Assembly (NCBI RefSeq): GCF_933775445.1
Contig: NC_065872.1
Span: 7,006,001-7,070,000 of the forward strand
DNA length: 64,000 nt
Direction of reading: 5' to 3'
DNA from: Argentina anserina
Lineage: Eukaryota > Streptophyta > Magnoliopsida > Rosales > Rosaceae
Below the pieces are notes generated by a model. That model ran no database searches and was not told the origin of the DNA. It saw only the letters and a program-made list of their open reading frames with translations. The position numbers and the translations under genes are program-made. This document shows positions 48,466-61,069 of the stretch, piece after piece; the stretch's first letter is position 1; every line of letters starts with the position of its first letter.

Positions 48466-50200
48466 CAGAATTCAAAGATCATTGAAAAGTATAACAAATC
48501 AAGTTAAGAAAGTTCCACTTCATGTTGTTGTACTACAGGTAAAACCCTATTCGTGAAAACCTTTCAATGGATGGTCTCCTTGGGTAATTCTTTTAGCTAA
48601 AAGTCATGTACTTCTTCATCCAATTCCAGTCGCAGAGGCTAATGTTATTGGGTTATTATGGGCTGTTTGAAACGTACACTGATTACTTGAAAGCTAAGCG
48701 ATACATATTGTACTTTACTTTTTGTTACTGAGAAAATGAGAGTGGAAGTAATTAAGGATGTGACCCCAATCTTTTTATATATAAATTACCTGAACATTCT
48801 AGAAGGTAATTTTACAAAAGTCACAACTTAATATACATTTGTATGCATTATATATAAGTCACTAACTAAGTGGTTATATATCGTTAAGATATTTGATTCT
48901 TAATGGATGTTTGGCAATGGGGCACAAACTTAAGCACGTACTCGTGCTTTTAGATTTGGCTAAACTAAACAATGATCACTAATCATATGACTGGAAGGGC
49001 AGGGTATTGGATTTAATTGGGATTTAAATAACCATTAGGGTTTGGTTGATAGAAAAATATGCGGCCGCAATATTACAAACACGTTTCGGAGAGCAACATC
49101 ACACGATCCAAAAGCATCCTCACATGGCCATATCGAAGCTCCATGCTTTGGTAAGTTGATATTGAGAGATAGGAAAGTTAATTCGCTTCGAAATGAACCT
49201 GATTGAAGGGACACTTCGCTACTTCGAAATCGACAGAGCCTATAAGATGTTCGAGTAACTTATCAAACGTAGAGACAAACTGCTCGGTAAAATGTCGGGC
49301 TAGCTAGTATCGTATTCTTCCAAAGCTAAACAAAGATGGCATATATAATGACAAAGTAACAACACCCTTTGAAACAAAAAGGATAGAAACCACAAATAAC
49401 ATAGGTGGAGATCAAAAGGTCACGCCAAGAAAAGAGTAATGGAATCTCCCCATCTTGACATTGCCAGTCCCTACAGATGCTGTTAACTGTGATTTTCTGA
49501 CCCGAAAATTTACCCAACTTCCTCTTCCGAGCCCAACCTCTCGCACGTGCCACCCATCCTTTGCGTGCACGCTTTCCTCATTAAATATAATGATATATAT
49601 TTTTCCATATCCTCGCCTATCTTACTATGGTTGGGGTTTATAAATGACATTCAGCCATCTCAAATGACTAAAATGCTCCTACCAGACTTACGTTTCTGCT
49701 CCCTCAATATAATTATTGGCATGGGTATCATGGTCATTCACACACACCAAAGAATGGTGGTAGTTTGGATCATTGAGATGACTTCGTACTCACCTTATCT
49801 CTTATTATATTCCAATAGTTTGCGTTCGAATCCAAGTGGCACCAAGTAAATTACAATAATAGTCGCATTCCGGAAAGGGCACTTCAGTCATTGAGTCATT
49901 TGAGTGAACAAAATGCAAATGAAAATTTATGTAAAATCAAGACAATACAGATTTATCGACAATGCAATTCCACAATCTAAGGACCACAATTATGATAAAA
50001 TATGTGGACGAGAATGCCCTTACTCTATGTACTCTAGGTATGAACATTAAGGTAATTTGAAAAGAATATAAAATACAATTGCATCCTCTTTATTCCAATT
50101 TTGTTTTATATGCAAATTCGTATTCAAAAAATTTAAAACCTTCTGGCAATTTGAAGAATAAATAAAATACAATAATGGTGTGGAAAAAAAGAGCCCTGAA
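48466..50200. other. BEL1 upstream region
   Basis: AT-rich with scattered unique sequence. No gene supported. A GTTCGAATCC B-box-like word at about 49823 may be an old SINE trace. It presumably contains the distal BEL1 promoter. Confidence 0.4.
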
Positions 50201-50204
50201 AATA

Positions 50205-51112
50205 AATAGATGAAGAACAGCGACCGCCTCTCTCTCTCTCTCTCTCCCTCTCTCTATCTCTCTGTTTGGAGCTTAGCTGCGCTGTTGGTTTGAGAGAGAT
50301 ATTAGTACTACTCCTACTCTCCCAAACCCAAAAACAAAGCCACCATTTTTCGTTTTATATTTGCTGATCGATCGAGTTCCATCGCTAAGCTGCAGAAGAA
50401 AGAAGCCACTCTCACTCTGCTGCAAAAGGAGAAAGAAAAGGAGAGAAAGAAAGAGACGACAGAGAGTCCAGAGCGACAACACTGAGAATAGTGAGAAAGA
50501 AAGAGAGAGAGAGAGAGAGAGAAAAAGGAAAGGGAATTGAAGAAGCTTTCAATACCACAGAAGGGAAAACGATGTCTGAGAGCTTTACCTCCTTTCATAC
50601 TCTGCAACTCCAAGAGGTATACATAAATATACTTATATATAAATATATATTCATCATGATATCTGAATATGAACAAAGCTGAAAATGATAAGGGCAGGAT
50701 GAAAAGAAGAAATTAAAAAATAACATATATCACCAACAACAAATTAAGAGTAGTAGTAGTAGTAGTAGTAGTACTCCCATTGTTTTCTATCTCTCTCCCT
50801 TTTCATTTTTAATTCTCTTATATTTCTATAACCAGATAGCTTCATGAATGAAATGAGAGACTCAAACCCCATGATGGGTGATGTTTGTTTTGTTTGTCTT
50901 TGACCTGATCCGTGCTGAATTGAACAGTAAGTGGGTGGTACAAAGCGAACAAGGGGGAGGAGATATGATGAAGAACAAGATCATCACTAGTTTGATATGG
51001 GAATAGCATCAGTACAACGGTACAACCACTCTCACCAATATTCTTCTCATCAAAGGATACTCGCAATAATTCAATCTCAACATCGGAAAAGTTCTCCAAT
51101 TCAGGTAACTCT
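50205..51112 (+). promoter_or_regulatory. BEL1 leader: CT/GA tracts, 5' UTR intron and upstream ORFs
   Basis: A CT tract (50229-50260) and a GA tract (50499-50522) mark the likely promoter and leader. A donor at 50617 (CAAGAG|GTATAC) and an acceptor at about 50928 (TTGAACAG) suggest a 5' UTR intron that contains an (AGT)n repeat (50750-50773). Upstream ORFs: ATG 50572 (15 codons, stop TAA formed exactly at the splice junction); ATG 50965 (13 codons); ATG 50997 (59 codons, overlapping the BEL1 start). GA/CT repeats are known binding sites of BBR/BPC proteins in ovule genes. The exon limits are inferred. Confidence 0.5.
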
Positions 51113-54100
51113 ATGTCCCAAGACTACCACCAAAGCATCTACAGCTTCCCCAATGGCTTCGAACGATCGGCGATGACCACCCACCAAGAGCAGCAGCAGC
51201 AACAGCAGGAGCAGCACCATTTCGCACATCAGATCCGGAGTGAAAAGCTGAGGGTGCAAGGGTTCGAGCCACCTCCTCCGCCATTGGTCGGGTTGGATGA
51301 GGAAGAATCCGGAGGACTTAATCCGGTGTATGAAACAGCTGGGATGTTGTCGGAGATGTTCAACTATCCTACAGGCGGTGCAATACCTGCAGAACTGCTA
51401 GAACATCCGATGACCGCAAGTTATCGGATGGCTCGGCCGCAACAACATCAATCTGCTGCGGTAGAATGGTATGGAAGCAGACAAAACGTGGTGGGCGGAT
51501 TGGGTCCATTGGGGGATTCAAATAAGAATCAGGGTGGCCGCGACAACATAGCAGCTCATCAGCATCAGATTTCGACCATTAATGCGGACTCAGCTGCTGC
51601 CATGCAGCTTTTTCTAATGAATCCACAACCAAGATCGCCTTCTCCTCCACCTCACTCAACTTCTTCTACTCTTCATATGTTACTCCCTAATCCTTCATCC
51701 ACTACTTTTCCGGGGGCAGGAGGAGGAGGTAGAGGAGGAGGAGGGGCTTTCGGTCAATTCTCATGGGTGAGACCAGATAGTCATGGCCATGAAGGCGGTT
51801 CCACAACTGGTCCTTCACACCAACTCAACACCAGCAGCATTAACCCTAGTGATCACCACCAACAAGGTCTTTCATTATCTTTATCCACTTCATTACAACA
51901 CTTAGAGGCAGCCAAAGCTGAAGAACTGCGAATGGGAGATGGTTCCGGATTATTGTACTACAACAATCCCGACGGGTCTTCCGGCAGTGCACATTATAAC
52001 CAGTACAAGAATCTCGTTGGTCATCAAAGCCAGCAGGTTCATGTCGGATTTGGTTCATCGTCTTTCGGGGTAGTGAATGTCTTGAGGAATTCAAAGTATG
52101 TCAAGGCAGCCCAAGAATTGTTGGAAGAGTTCTGCAGTGTTGGTAGGGGTCAACTGAAGAAGAACAAATTGGGCAGACAGAATAGCTCCTTAAACCCTAG
52201 CTCCAATCCAGTTGGCACCAGCGGCGGTGGTGCTGGCGGCGGCGCTTCTTCGTCTTCATCAAAGGATGCGCCTCCTACTTTGTCAGCCGCTGATAGGATC
52301 GAACATCAAAGAAGGAAGGTCAAACTATTGTCCATGCTTGATGAGGCATGTCTACTCTCTCTCTCTCTCTCTCTCTAGAGTCAAAGTTCTTTATTTAAAA
52401 GCTCCACTGTTTTTTTTTCCAAGTCACCGGGACAAACAAACAGAAAATTCCGGCCACTTACATTACAATGATTTTAAAATCAACCATTTTGAAAACTCGG
52501 CAGTCTAAAATAGGGAAAGCCGGCTGGTGAGAATAGGTTTCTTTTTTCTTCTTCTTCAAATGGACCTATAGTTTGGTTGCGACGCTTTTGGTTTACACAT
52601 TATTCTATTCAATCCTTATTTATTTTCGTAGATTGGCTTCGATTGGTAATGGTGAAGTGCTAAGCTAATGCTACTATCGTAGTAGAGTCATAGCAAATGA
52701 ACAACGAAATAAACGTTCGTATATGTAGGCTGATCATATCCATACATATATATAGAAGTTTGTTGACCTCTTGTTGGCTAATTCATTATTTTGATCTCCT
52801 TGTGTTCTTTTTGTTTTTTGTTTTTGAACTCAAGCGTGTTGTCTCTACACGGGGAGGCCAAGAAAACTGATATTTCCATTCACAGTTACCAGCCATTTCC
52901 AATCATTTCACTGTACCAAGCAGCACCAATATTTGATATATGCATTTACTCTTCTACTTCCCTTTTAAGAACCACACATCCTTCTCATAATTTTCGGAGG
53001 TTTTTAATATGATGAAAGAGGAAGACGATGGAGTTCTCTGACTTCTCTCTCTCAGTCTCCATCGATCAGTCTGCTTGCTGGTTTTTCTGTCACACTCATC
53101 TCGTATGTTGTAATTTTCTCTCACCGATTTTTCTGGTTTTAGTCACCTTCTCCATTTCTTCTGTTCTACTTTTATTAACTACGTACCTTCTCCATCTAAT
53201 CTAACATGACCTTGACAGTTTATCTGTTTCTATGGTTTGCTAATCAATATGCTGCCTCCTTTTAATTGTGTCGCACGCTAGGGCTATCAACATTTAATCA
53301 TTTATAATAAAATTATTACCAAAATTGTGAGCAGTTAAACCTTAATTATGTGATTGTGACTAATTAAGTAATCAACAAACAAAACGTATAATGTATGTCC
53401 ATGGCTATACTAATGCAGGTGGATAGAAGGTACAACCACTACTGTGAGCAAATGCAAATGGTGGTTAACGCATTTGATTTGGTGATGGGTTTCGGGGCAG
53501 CAATGCCGTACACAGTTCTAGCTCAGAAGGCAATGTCAGGGCATTTCCGGTGCCTGAAAGATGAGGTAACAGCGCAGTTGAAACACAGTTGTGAATTGCT
53601 GGGAGAGAAAGATGGGGCGGGGAACTCAGGTATTACCAAGGGAGAGACGCCGAGGCTGAAGTTGCTAGAGCAAAGCCTGAGACAGCAAAGAGCATTTCAT
53701 CAGATGGGCATGATGGAACAAGAAGCTTGGAGACCCCAAAGAGGCCTTCCCGAACGATCTGTCAACATCTTGAGAGCCTGGCTTTTTGAGCATTTTCTCC
53801 ACCCGTGCGTTGCCTTTCCACTTCTCTTTTTAAGCTACTTGCATTTCATTTTCGCAATCATAATCATAACCAGGCTATTAACATCTGAAATTGTGATCAT
53901 ACCAATTATAGTTGATTGTTCCTAACTGTAACTTGCAGCTTTAGGGTATCATTTTTTGTGATATTTAGAATGTCAGGTTAATAAGCTTGCAAGTATAACA
54001 TCATACAGTATACATGAGATTTTTATCATATTTCCCTTTTAAGAAAATAGGAAAGAAAAAGAAAATAGATAGAGACAGTAATACGAAAGTACGTCCGTTC

Positions 54101-56532
54101 ATTCATTTTCAGACCAAAACAAATTTGTTCATTCATTTTTTCAAGTTCTGATTACTGTCTAAATGGACTTATAAGGACTGGTAAATTAATGTCCATTCAT
54201 TGTCTGACCTACCAAGACCTTTGAGAAAAAATAGAGGCACTAATTAAACCATGCATTTATAACATCAGAAAAAGAAAACCTTTGTATTATAACTATTATT
54301 AAGTCTAGTGACCAGAGAGATACGAGTGAAATTTTGTTGTAACTTTGCACAGTACTAGTCTGTTAGCTCCTGCATTGCTAAGCTAGCAAGTGATCTTTCT
54401 GGCTATCGGGACTTAGATTCTCACGCCCATGCAGAGAGAGCAAAAGAAGAAAAGATTTGAAGTTTGGCAGTAATGTTATCTGATATATAGACCAATGCCA
54501 TGTCAGCATAGAGAGTACGAAATAGTTATAGCTTTATACGATTAAGGGCAAGGACTCTAATGTCATTTTCTCTTCTGGTCTCTTTCTCAGGTACCCAAGC
54601 GATGCAGATAAGCATCTGTTGGCTCGACAGACTGGTCTCTCCAGAAACCAGGTTGGTCCTCTCTCTATCACTCTAATCTTTCTCTCTATACTTGTCTCGA
54701 TCCATCGATATCTCTACCTCGCTAGCTTCATATACATTTATACACGCATCAATATATATTTATATGTATATGTAGATATTATATAGAGAGAGGGAGATGA
54801 AGCCTTGAGTGATGAGAATGGAAGGAAGGGGCCAGCTGTTAACATTATTTTTGGATTATACGTATTTCTCTGGTTTCTTTTCAAGGCTTTTCTGCTGGCT
54901 GGGAGAGAAAGACAATGTGTTTTTTCTGCCCCCGCATGTTCTTTCCATTCGTCTTTTCTCTTAATTAGTTAAACTTTGGATTCTTTAATTGCTCCTTGAC
55001 ATAAATTCTGAGAACACACTCAACACAGCGTGAAGTGAAACCCCACAAACAATAATAAAAGAGCTGTGCCGTGCAAAGTACATAGCAGACGAGACCTGAG
55101 AGTTTTCAGCTTTGAATTGCTCTTCTCTCACTCAATCACTCACTCTCTCATATCAAAGGAAACCTTCCTACCACACCCGTAAGCTAGTCAAAGATTGATG
55201 AAAATAAGTAAACCTTTCTGTACTTCAGAGACCAGAAGTTACTTGAATTATTGCTACAAACTATAAGATTATATGTCTATAACCTACTAGCTTCATCCAC
55301 TGTTTCATTAAGTAGGTCATTACCTTTGCATGTGCATTGATTATTCCTGTTTCCATTTCATGTGTTTTCATTGTACCTTTGCTTGAAAAGCCATCTCATA
55401 AAATTTGTCTACTAGGTCTCTCATCTTTATGAGCTATCTACCTCACATTTATGTTTCACTGGAGATCATTTCATGCTCCATAGTTTTCTTCCTAGGTTAT
55501 GTTTAATTTCATCAAAACAATCCAAAGATAAAATTAGGAACGTGAAGAAGTTGTGTCATTAATTAGCTACCTTCAACACAAATATTACGTACGTATTGCA
55601 TGAGTATGTAGTTAATTACGAGAACCAATTTAATTAGTAGTATCTATCTGTTTTATAGTGTAAACATATTTCACGTTCGAGCAGTGATTTATCTGGATTA
55701 TGGTGATTGATTTGCATCAGTACTGGTCCAGAATAGCAAACATGATTAATGAACACACATACATTTTATCGATATTAAAGGGGGAGTATCCCCATTTATG
55801 ACTTTGATGATTTTATTTGTGCAGAGACTTTAATCAATCAGTGTGTTTTTTTATTTGGATCTGCAGGTCTCAAACTGGTTCATCAATGCTAGGGTTCGAT
55901 TGTGGAAACCCATGGTGGAAGAGATGTACCAGCAAGAAGCCAATGAAGAAGAAGGTGGTGGTGGTGGTGGTGCAGGTACATCAGCAGTATCAGTAGATCA
56001 AGACCAAGATCAAGATCAGAGAACAGAACAACGCAACATTGGTGACCACCACGCACAGACTCCAACGCCTCCCGGAACAACAATGACAACTGCCATGTCA
56101 GCCACAACAACAACAACAGCAGCTACAAGATCCGATATCAATGCCTCCGAAAGCGACCCTTCACTCCTCGCAATGAATAAGCAACGATCCTTCTCGGAAA
56201 ATCAATCCGCTACTACTCCAACTTACCCCATCAACATGTCCGCCAGCACCACCGCCACCGCTCTGGTGGCGCCGCCTGTGCCTTACTCCACCACCGGCGG
56301 CGACACGTGTCGCCGCGGCAGCATGGACTACGGGACCACCTCGGGCAATGCATCATCATCAGCAGGAGATCATCAGAGTCATCATCATCATGCAGGCTCT
56401 ACGCTTATATCGTTCGGGACAGCCACGGCGGGTGACGTGTCTCTCACACTAGGGCTCCGCCATGCCGGAGGAGGGAACATGCCCGAGAAGAACACTTCTT
56501 CCTTCTCCATTAGAGACTTCGGGGGCTGTTAA
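51113..56532 (+). CDS. BEL1: BEL1-type TALE homeodomain transcription factor
   Basis: Exons: 51113-52345, 53419-53804, 54591-54651 and 55867-56532; phases join to 2346 nt, 781 aa. Features: poly-Gln start; RDKL-like [18 protein letters not shown]-like GLSLSLS (252-258); SKY box from S327; BELL domain from about 394; three-residue-loop homeodomain about 517-580 with [10 protein letters not shown] and [18 protein letters not shown]-terminal VSLTLGL (751-757) and [15 protein letters not shown]. The C-terminus matches the BEL1 subgroup rather than PNY, SAW or ATH1. BELL proteins work in the nucleus as heterodimers with KNOX proteins; BEL1 specifies ovule integument identity. The first coding intron apparently starts with GC (GATGAG|GCATGT). 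This copy is longer than Arabidopsis BEL1 because of Gln-, Gly- and Ser-rich stretches. Confidence 0.95.
52346..53418 (+). other. BEL1 first coding intron, apparent GC-AG type, with CT repeat
   Basis: The conserved exon must end at the Glu codon GAG (52345) and resume at GTGGATAGA (53419). The intron then begins GCATGT and ends CAG. Using the nearby GT at 52350 would add four bases and lose the reading frame. A (CT)n run (52356-52377) starts 10 bases into the intron. Confidence 0.8.
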
Positions 56533-59500
56533 TAATTGATTAGTATAACTAGTTAATTATTAGCCTCATAATTAAGCTTGATACTATTCTATATAATATA
56601 TAAGTAGTTTTAAACAAAAACAAAAAAACATTTTTACGTGCCTTCCATTCTATGAAAAAAGATACATGGTGATGAGAATTAAACCTAGAATTAAGAGTAC
56701 GTAGCTTAGCTTTATGGGGTACATTACTGTAATTGTATAGTAGATATCGTTCATTTTGTTGTTATTTTAATTTTTCGTTTTAAAATTACAAGAATAATAT
56801 CATGGGAAATTATAATTTGAGGGTGGTATTATATATGATCCTAATATTTGTTATTCTTGAATAATGAATGAGATATGTGCAGATGGGTTTTTTTTTAATT
56901 TGTCTCATTAATTGTTTTACTTGTACATCTAACATGCATGAATCATTATGTATATGATTGAGTATTCACAAGTAACTATTTATTGATGATCACTGATACT
57001 CTTAGCTAGCTAGAAAAAGAAATTGTACTGCCACAGAATCACATGGTGGATGTTTCAGATGTAAGGATCTGAATTTAAGGGCATGTCCAAGCTTGTCTAC
57101 GCGGCGCGGTCAATATATGGACTAGTAGTGTATACTTGACTATATGACTCCAAATTTGAATTTTCAGGGCAATAGAGCCACATCTCTTTCATCGGGCGAC
57201 CAGAAAATTCATTGCCTTGATATCATATGGAGAAAGATTATTTGGTACGTAAGACGAACCAGCAGGGTATTTGATCTTTTCGTTATTTGAATAGAGGGTA
57301 TTTGATAAATTGGCGCATGCTATATCGAGTGTGTAGAAGACGTATGTAACTGATTGGTTCAGAACAATGATTTTCATTAGGGTTTAGGCGAAGCCACACA
57401 CACATTGAGAACAAGCATGATGCAGTCATTCTTAACTAAATAATTATGTTTAAATGATTAATATACACAATCCGGCTGTTATTACTTCAAACAACTTTCA
57501 GATTAAACATATATATATATAATCATGTTGTTGGATCATTATGTTAAGGTAATCGGTCAATTAATTATTGATGCTTGGATTAGTTTTGGTCGATTATTTT
57601 TAAGGGATAGAAGAGATGAACATAGAGTGAGAAATCAGTTTGTACCACAACGTAAAGCTAGCTAGCAAATTGTTTTTGTTTTGGTGGTTGATATCAATGG
57701 AAACCCAGAGCGACAACTTATAGATGTTGAATTTTGACAGGGTTTGCTATCTACCTAATAACAAGCACCAGAACGGTTTACTTATATCCCAAACAAAAAC
57801 ATTCTAAGCAACAAGTACCGTTTACCCAATACCTAAGCATGCGTTGCTTATTTTCCTTCTCTGAGAAAGAATATATAACCAACTGAAAAACAGTACGTTG
57901 GATTTCCTAATTAGTTGTTCTGCTGCAACAACTAGGTACATACCTACTATAACCCATGCATGTGAGAAAGCTATAGAGAATCTCACAATGTAACGATAGA
58001 TTCAAGAAAGATGTTTTTTAGAATCAAGATCCAAGGAAAGGTTAAAACCAATAACTCAAGCTCATCGTTTTATTGTCATATTTGACTTCATATGAATGTT
58101 CAGAAAGCAAATGCAAACAAAAGTAAAACACGCGTACTATTCGCTTAAAAAAAAGATCTAGTTCGGGTGAATAACATCAAGAGGATAGTTAAACTCGCAC
58201 TTGCTGAACAAAGATTAAACTCCCACTTGTAATTTTCGTCTGTCCCTGCAGATGCATGTATGCACACAGGTAAGTTATATGTACGTTGCACGTTCCATAT
58301 GACCATATATTGAATCCTATGCATGCACAGGTCGCTTAAATCTACCATTTAGAAATTGAGGGTGTTCGTATAAGTGAGAACTGTATGATTTAAAGTCTGA
58401 ATCAGAATATGGACGAAGTTGAATGTTCAAATTCAAGTATTTTACTTTCTCATCTTGAGATCATGCAAATATCCAATATGTATAAAGGTTGCTTTCAAAT
58501 GGGGGTCGGGGTGGGGTGGGGGGGGGGGGGTCATTTCCTGCGAGTCTGTGACACTGTTCATTAACATCCGGATCGACACAAGGCCATTCAATTCAAGTTT
58601 CAAGTTTCAACTATAATGGGCACTCAATTTAATTACAAGGGTTTCGCAGCAGCAGTGTTCCAGAATCATTTCTTTTGTCTGGTATGGTCACGCATAATTA
58701 AGTTACAGATAATAATCACTGTGAAGAAAGAGACGAAAATTCTATGCAAGCTCCTTAATTGTGTTCCAATATTTCATTGTCAATTGAAGAAGGCCCCATT
58801 TGTTTTTCCAGCTACATTATAATACTGCATTTCGCATGCAGGGACATCAGTGGGGTCGTGGATTGAAACTGTGAATGACTCGGTGTAAACTCATCTTTTT
58901 GAGGTAGCCTGTACGTGTAATCTAGACAAGTAAACCCTTATGTAGACTTAGTTTATCTTAGTCGATTGTAAAATGAGTGTGGATTTCACTCCGTAAAATA
59001 AAAGATACGAATACAGAATGCTATTAGTATACCATATACAAACAACAGGAGTTACCTGAAATACAATTCGAGCTAACATAACATTATACATTTTGATCAT
59101 TCACGTGTCTAGTGTGAATAACTGGACAGAAATTAACACAATTATCAACACAAAGCGTGAATGGGGTCGTGGCGGATAAATCAACTATATGGATGGACTT
59201 CAAATTTTTTGTTGTCCTAACCCACATGGTATGGTAGGGTAGGAATATGCTGCAACATATATATGCAAGATAATGATCGATCAGTACTGAGCTGTAATTA
59301 ATGTGATAATAGGAAACAAACAGTAAGCAGATCGATCTAGGTGCAAATGTCTTTGTTGGATACATTATGATTTCGCAGTTGGATTTAAATATGCATGGTA
59401 TGGTGGCCTTCACTACGACCTTAGCTCCTCACCACCTCCACCACCACAGCAGGGCCGGCCATATATGCACAGAGGATACGACTTACACAGGAGAACATTC

Positions 59501-61069
59501 AATCCTGATCCAGCAGTGTGTAACATGCATACGTTTGGACCACTGCTGCCCATTGTCATGGTGCAATAATGCCTTCCTTCTTAGTTTGCTAGAATTTGAC
59601 GAGGGTTACGAAAACAAAGGGATTCCAATTTTCTTCTACCATCTTAATGATCGAATCAACATGAGGATCAGAAACTGATGATCGAGTAAACATCTCATTT
59701 GAAACTTGCCTTACGATAAGCAAATGCGATTAAGATTGCGATTAGTGCAATGGAGATTAAAAGCAGCTAAACGAAACAGCCTCCTCTAACAATGTGACTA
59801 CCGGTTGCATTTCATCTGGACTAATACATTTCCGATTTCCGAACCGAGAGCTAGCATCTCATCGACCAGAAGTACCGTATATAACGATATTTAACCAAAA
59901 AACAATTTGAAGAATATATGATATTAGCATATGGAAACAGTCCAACAGACTCTTCAGAAAATAGTTTTCACGTTTTATATAGTACCACCTCTGTTTGGCT
60001 GTTAATACCTAACCAAAACTATTCATCTGTTTTTTTATACGAAACTATTCATCTGTTCTTGTCCGTATAATGTTGACAACTTTGTTCATACACCGCTGGA
60101 GATCGATGCTGATACTGTACACGAATATGATTCACCTTTACTACAGTAGTAGTCATCAAATGAAAGCAACAATCAGTTATTGAAGAGTCGATCATATTGT
60201 ACATGATGGGATTGTGACCTTTATTTATTACAGTAACTTACACAAGAAAGAACTTACTAGGTGCTTTGATTTTAATTAGATCTGTTCTGACTTGCGAATC
60301 TGAGAAAGCAGCTACAACAAACTAGGCTTCCCCAATGCCAAATTCTGTACAAGTCTGCAGACCTTTTAGAGTTTTAATCAAGTATGGTCTTATAATTGAC
60401 TAGATATAAATAATCAGTCACCTAGATAAAAATCAAATAATCAATGTCTCTGTTAAAAGCTGATGAAGCTGATGGAAAGTCCAATGTACGCAATTCGCCA
60501 CCCTAGTTGCACAGGAAGAGTCAATTTTATGCGTACGTACCTGAACTGATGACAAGTTACATCCTTCAATAAAGCATGACAATTGGATTCAGGAAATTGT
60601 ACAGTAATGTAAATCTGCAGTCCATCGTAGTTTGATCGTGCAGCTGTACCAGAAATACTTTCACCAGCAAATCAAGTTACAAGTTATATATAACCTTTAG
60701 TGAAATCATATTTGGGCATTTGGCACATTACAAGTATATGATCATGAGCCTGAACCAAATGAAAAAAAAAAAAATATATTCACAAGAGGCAACATCTACA
60801 GTTTAGATTTTCTTTTTCCCAGTTTTTTCTGCATAAACAAATCAATTCCACATTAATCATTAACAAAAGCAGTACAAGTCCTGAAGTCCCACCCACTGTC
60901 TGGTCACTCTTTTGCCCTTTCACAAAAATCTGCCATGTTAGCCTTCACAAAATGAGAAACATTCCAAGTCCCTATTTTCACATTGAAGTGAACCCACATA
61001 ATTGCTGAAAACAACACCAACTAGATTTACATACATTCTTATGGTATTAGCTTAGTCTTGGTAGGTCTA
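56533..61069. other. Convergent spacer between BEL1 and the BTB gene
   Basis: AT-rich, with the probable 3' UTRs at both sides. A short poly(G) run (58519-58530) and a few TA repeats. No supported gene or element. Confidence 0.45.
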
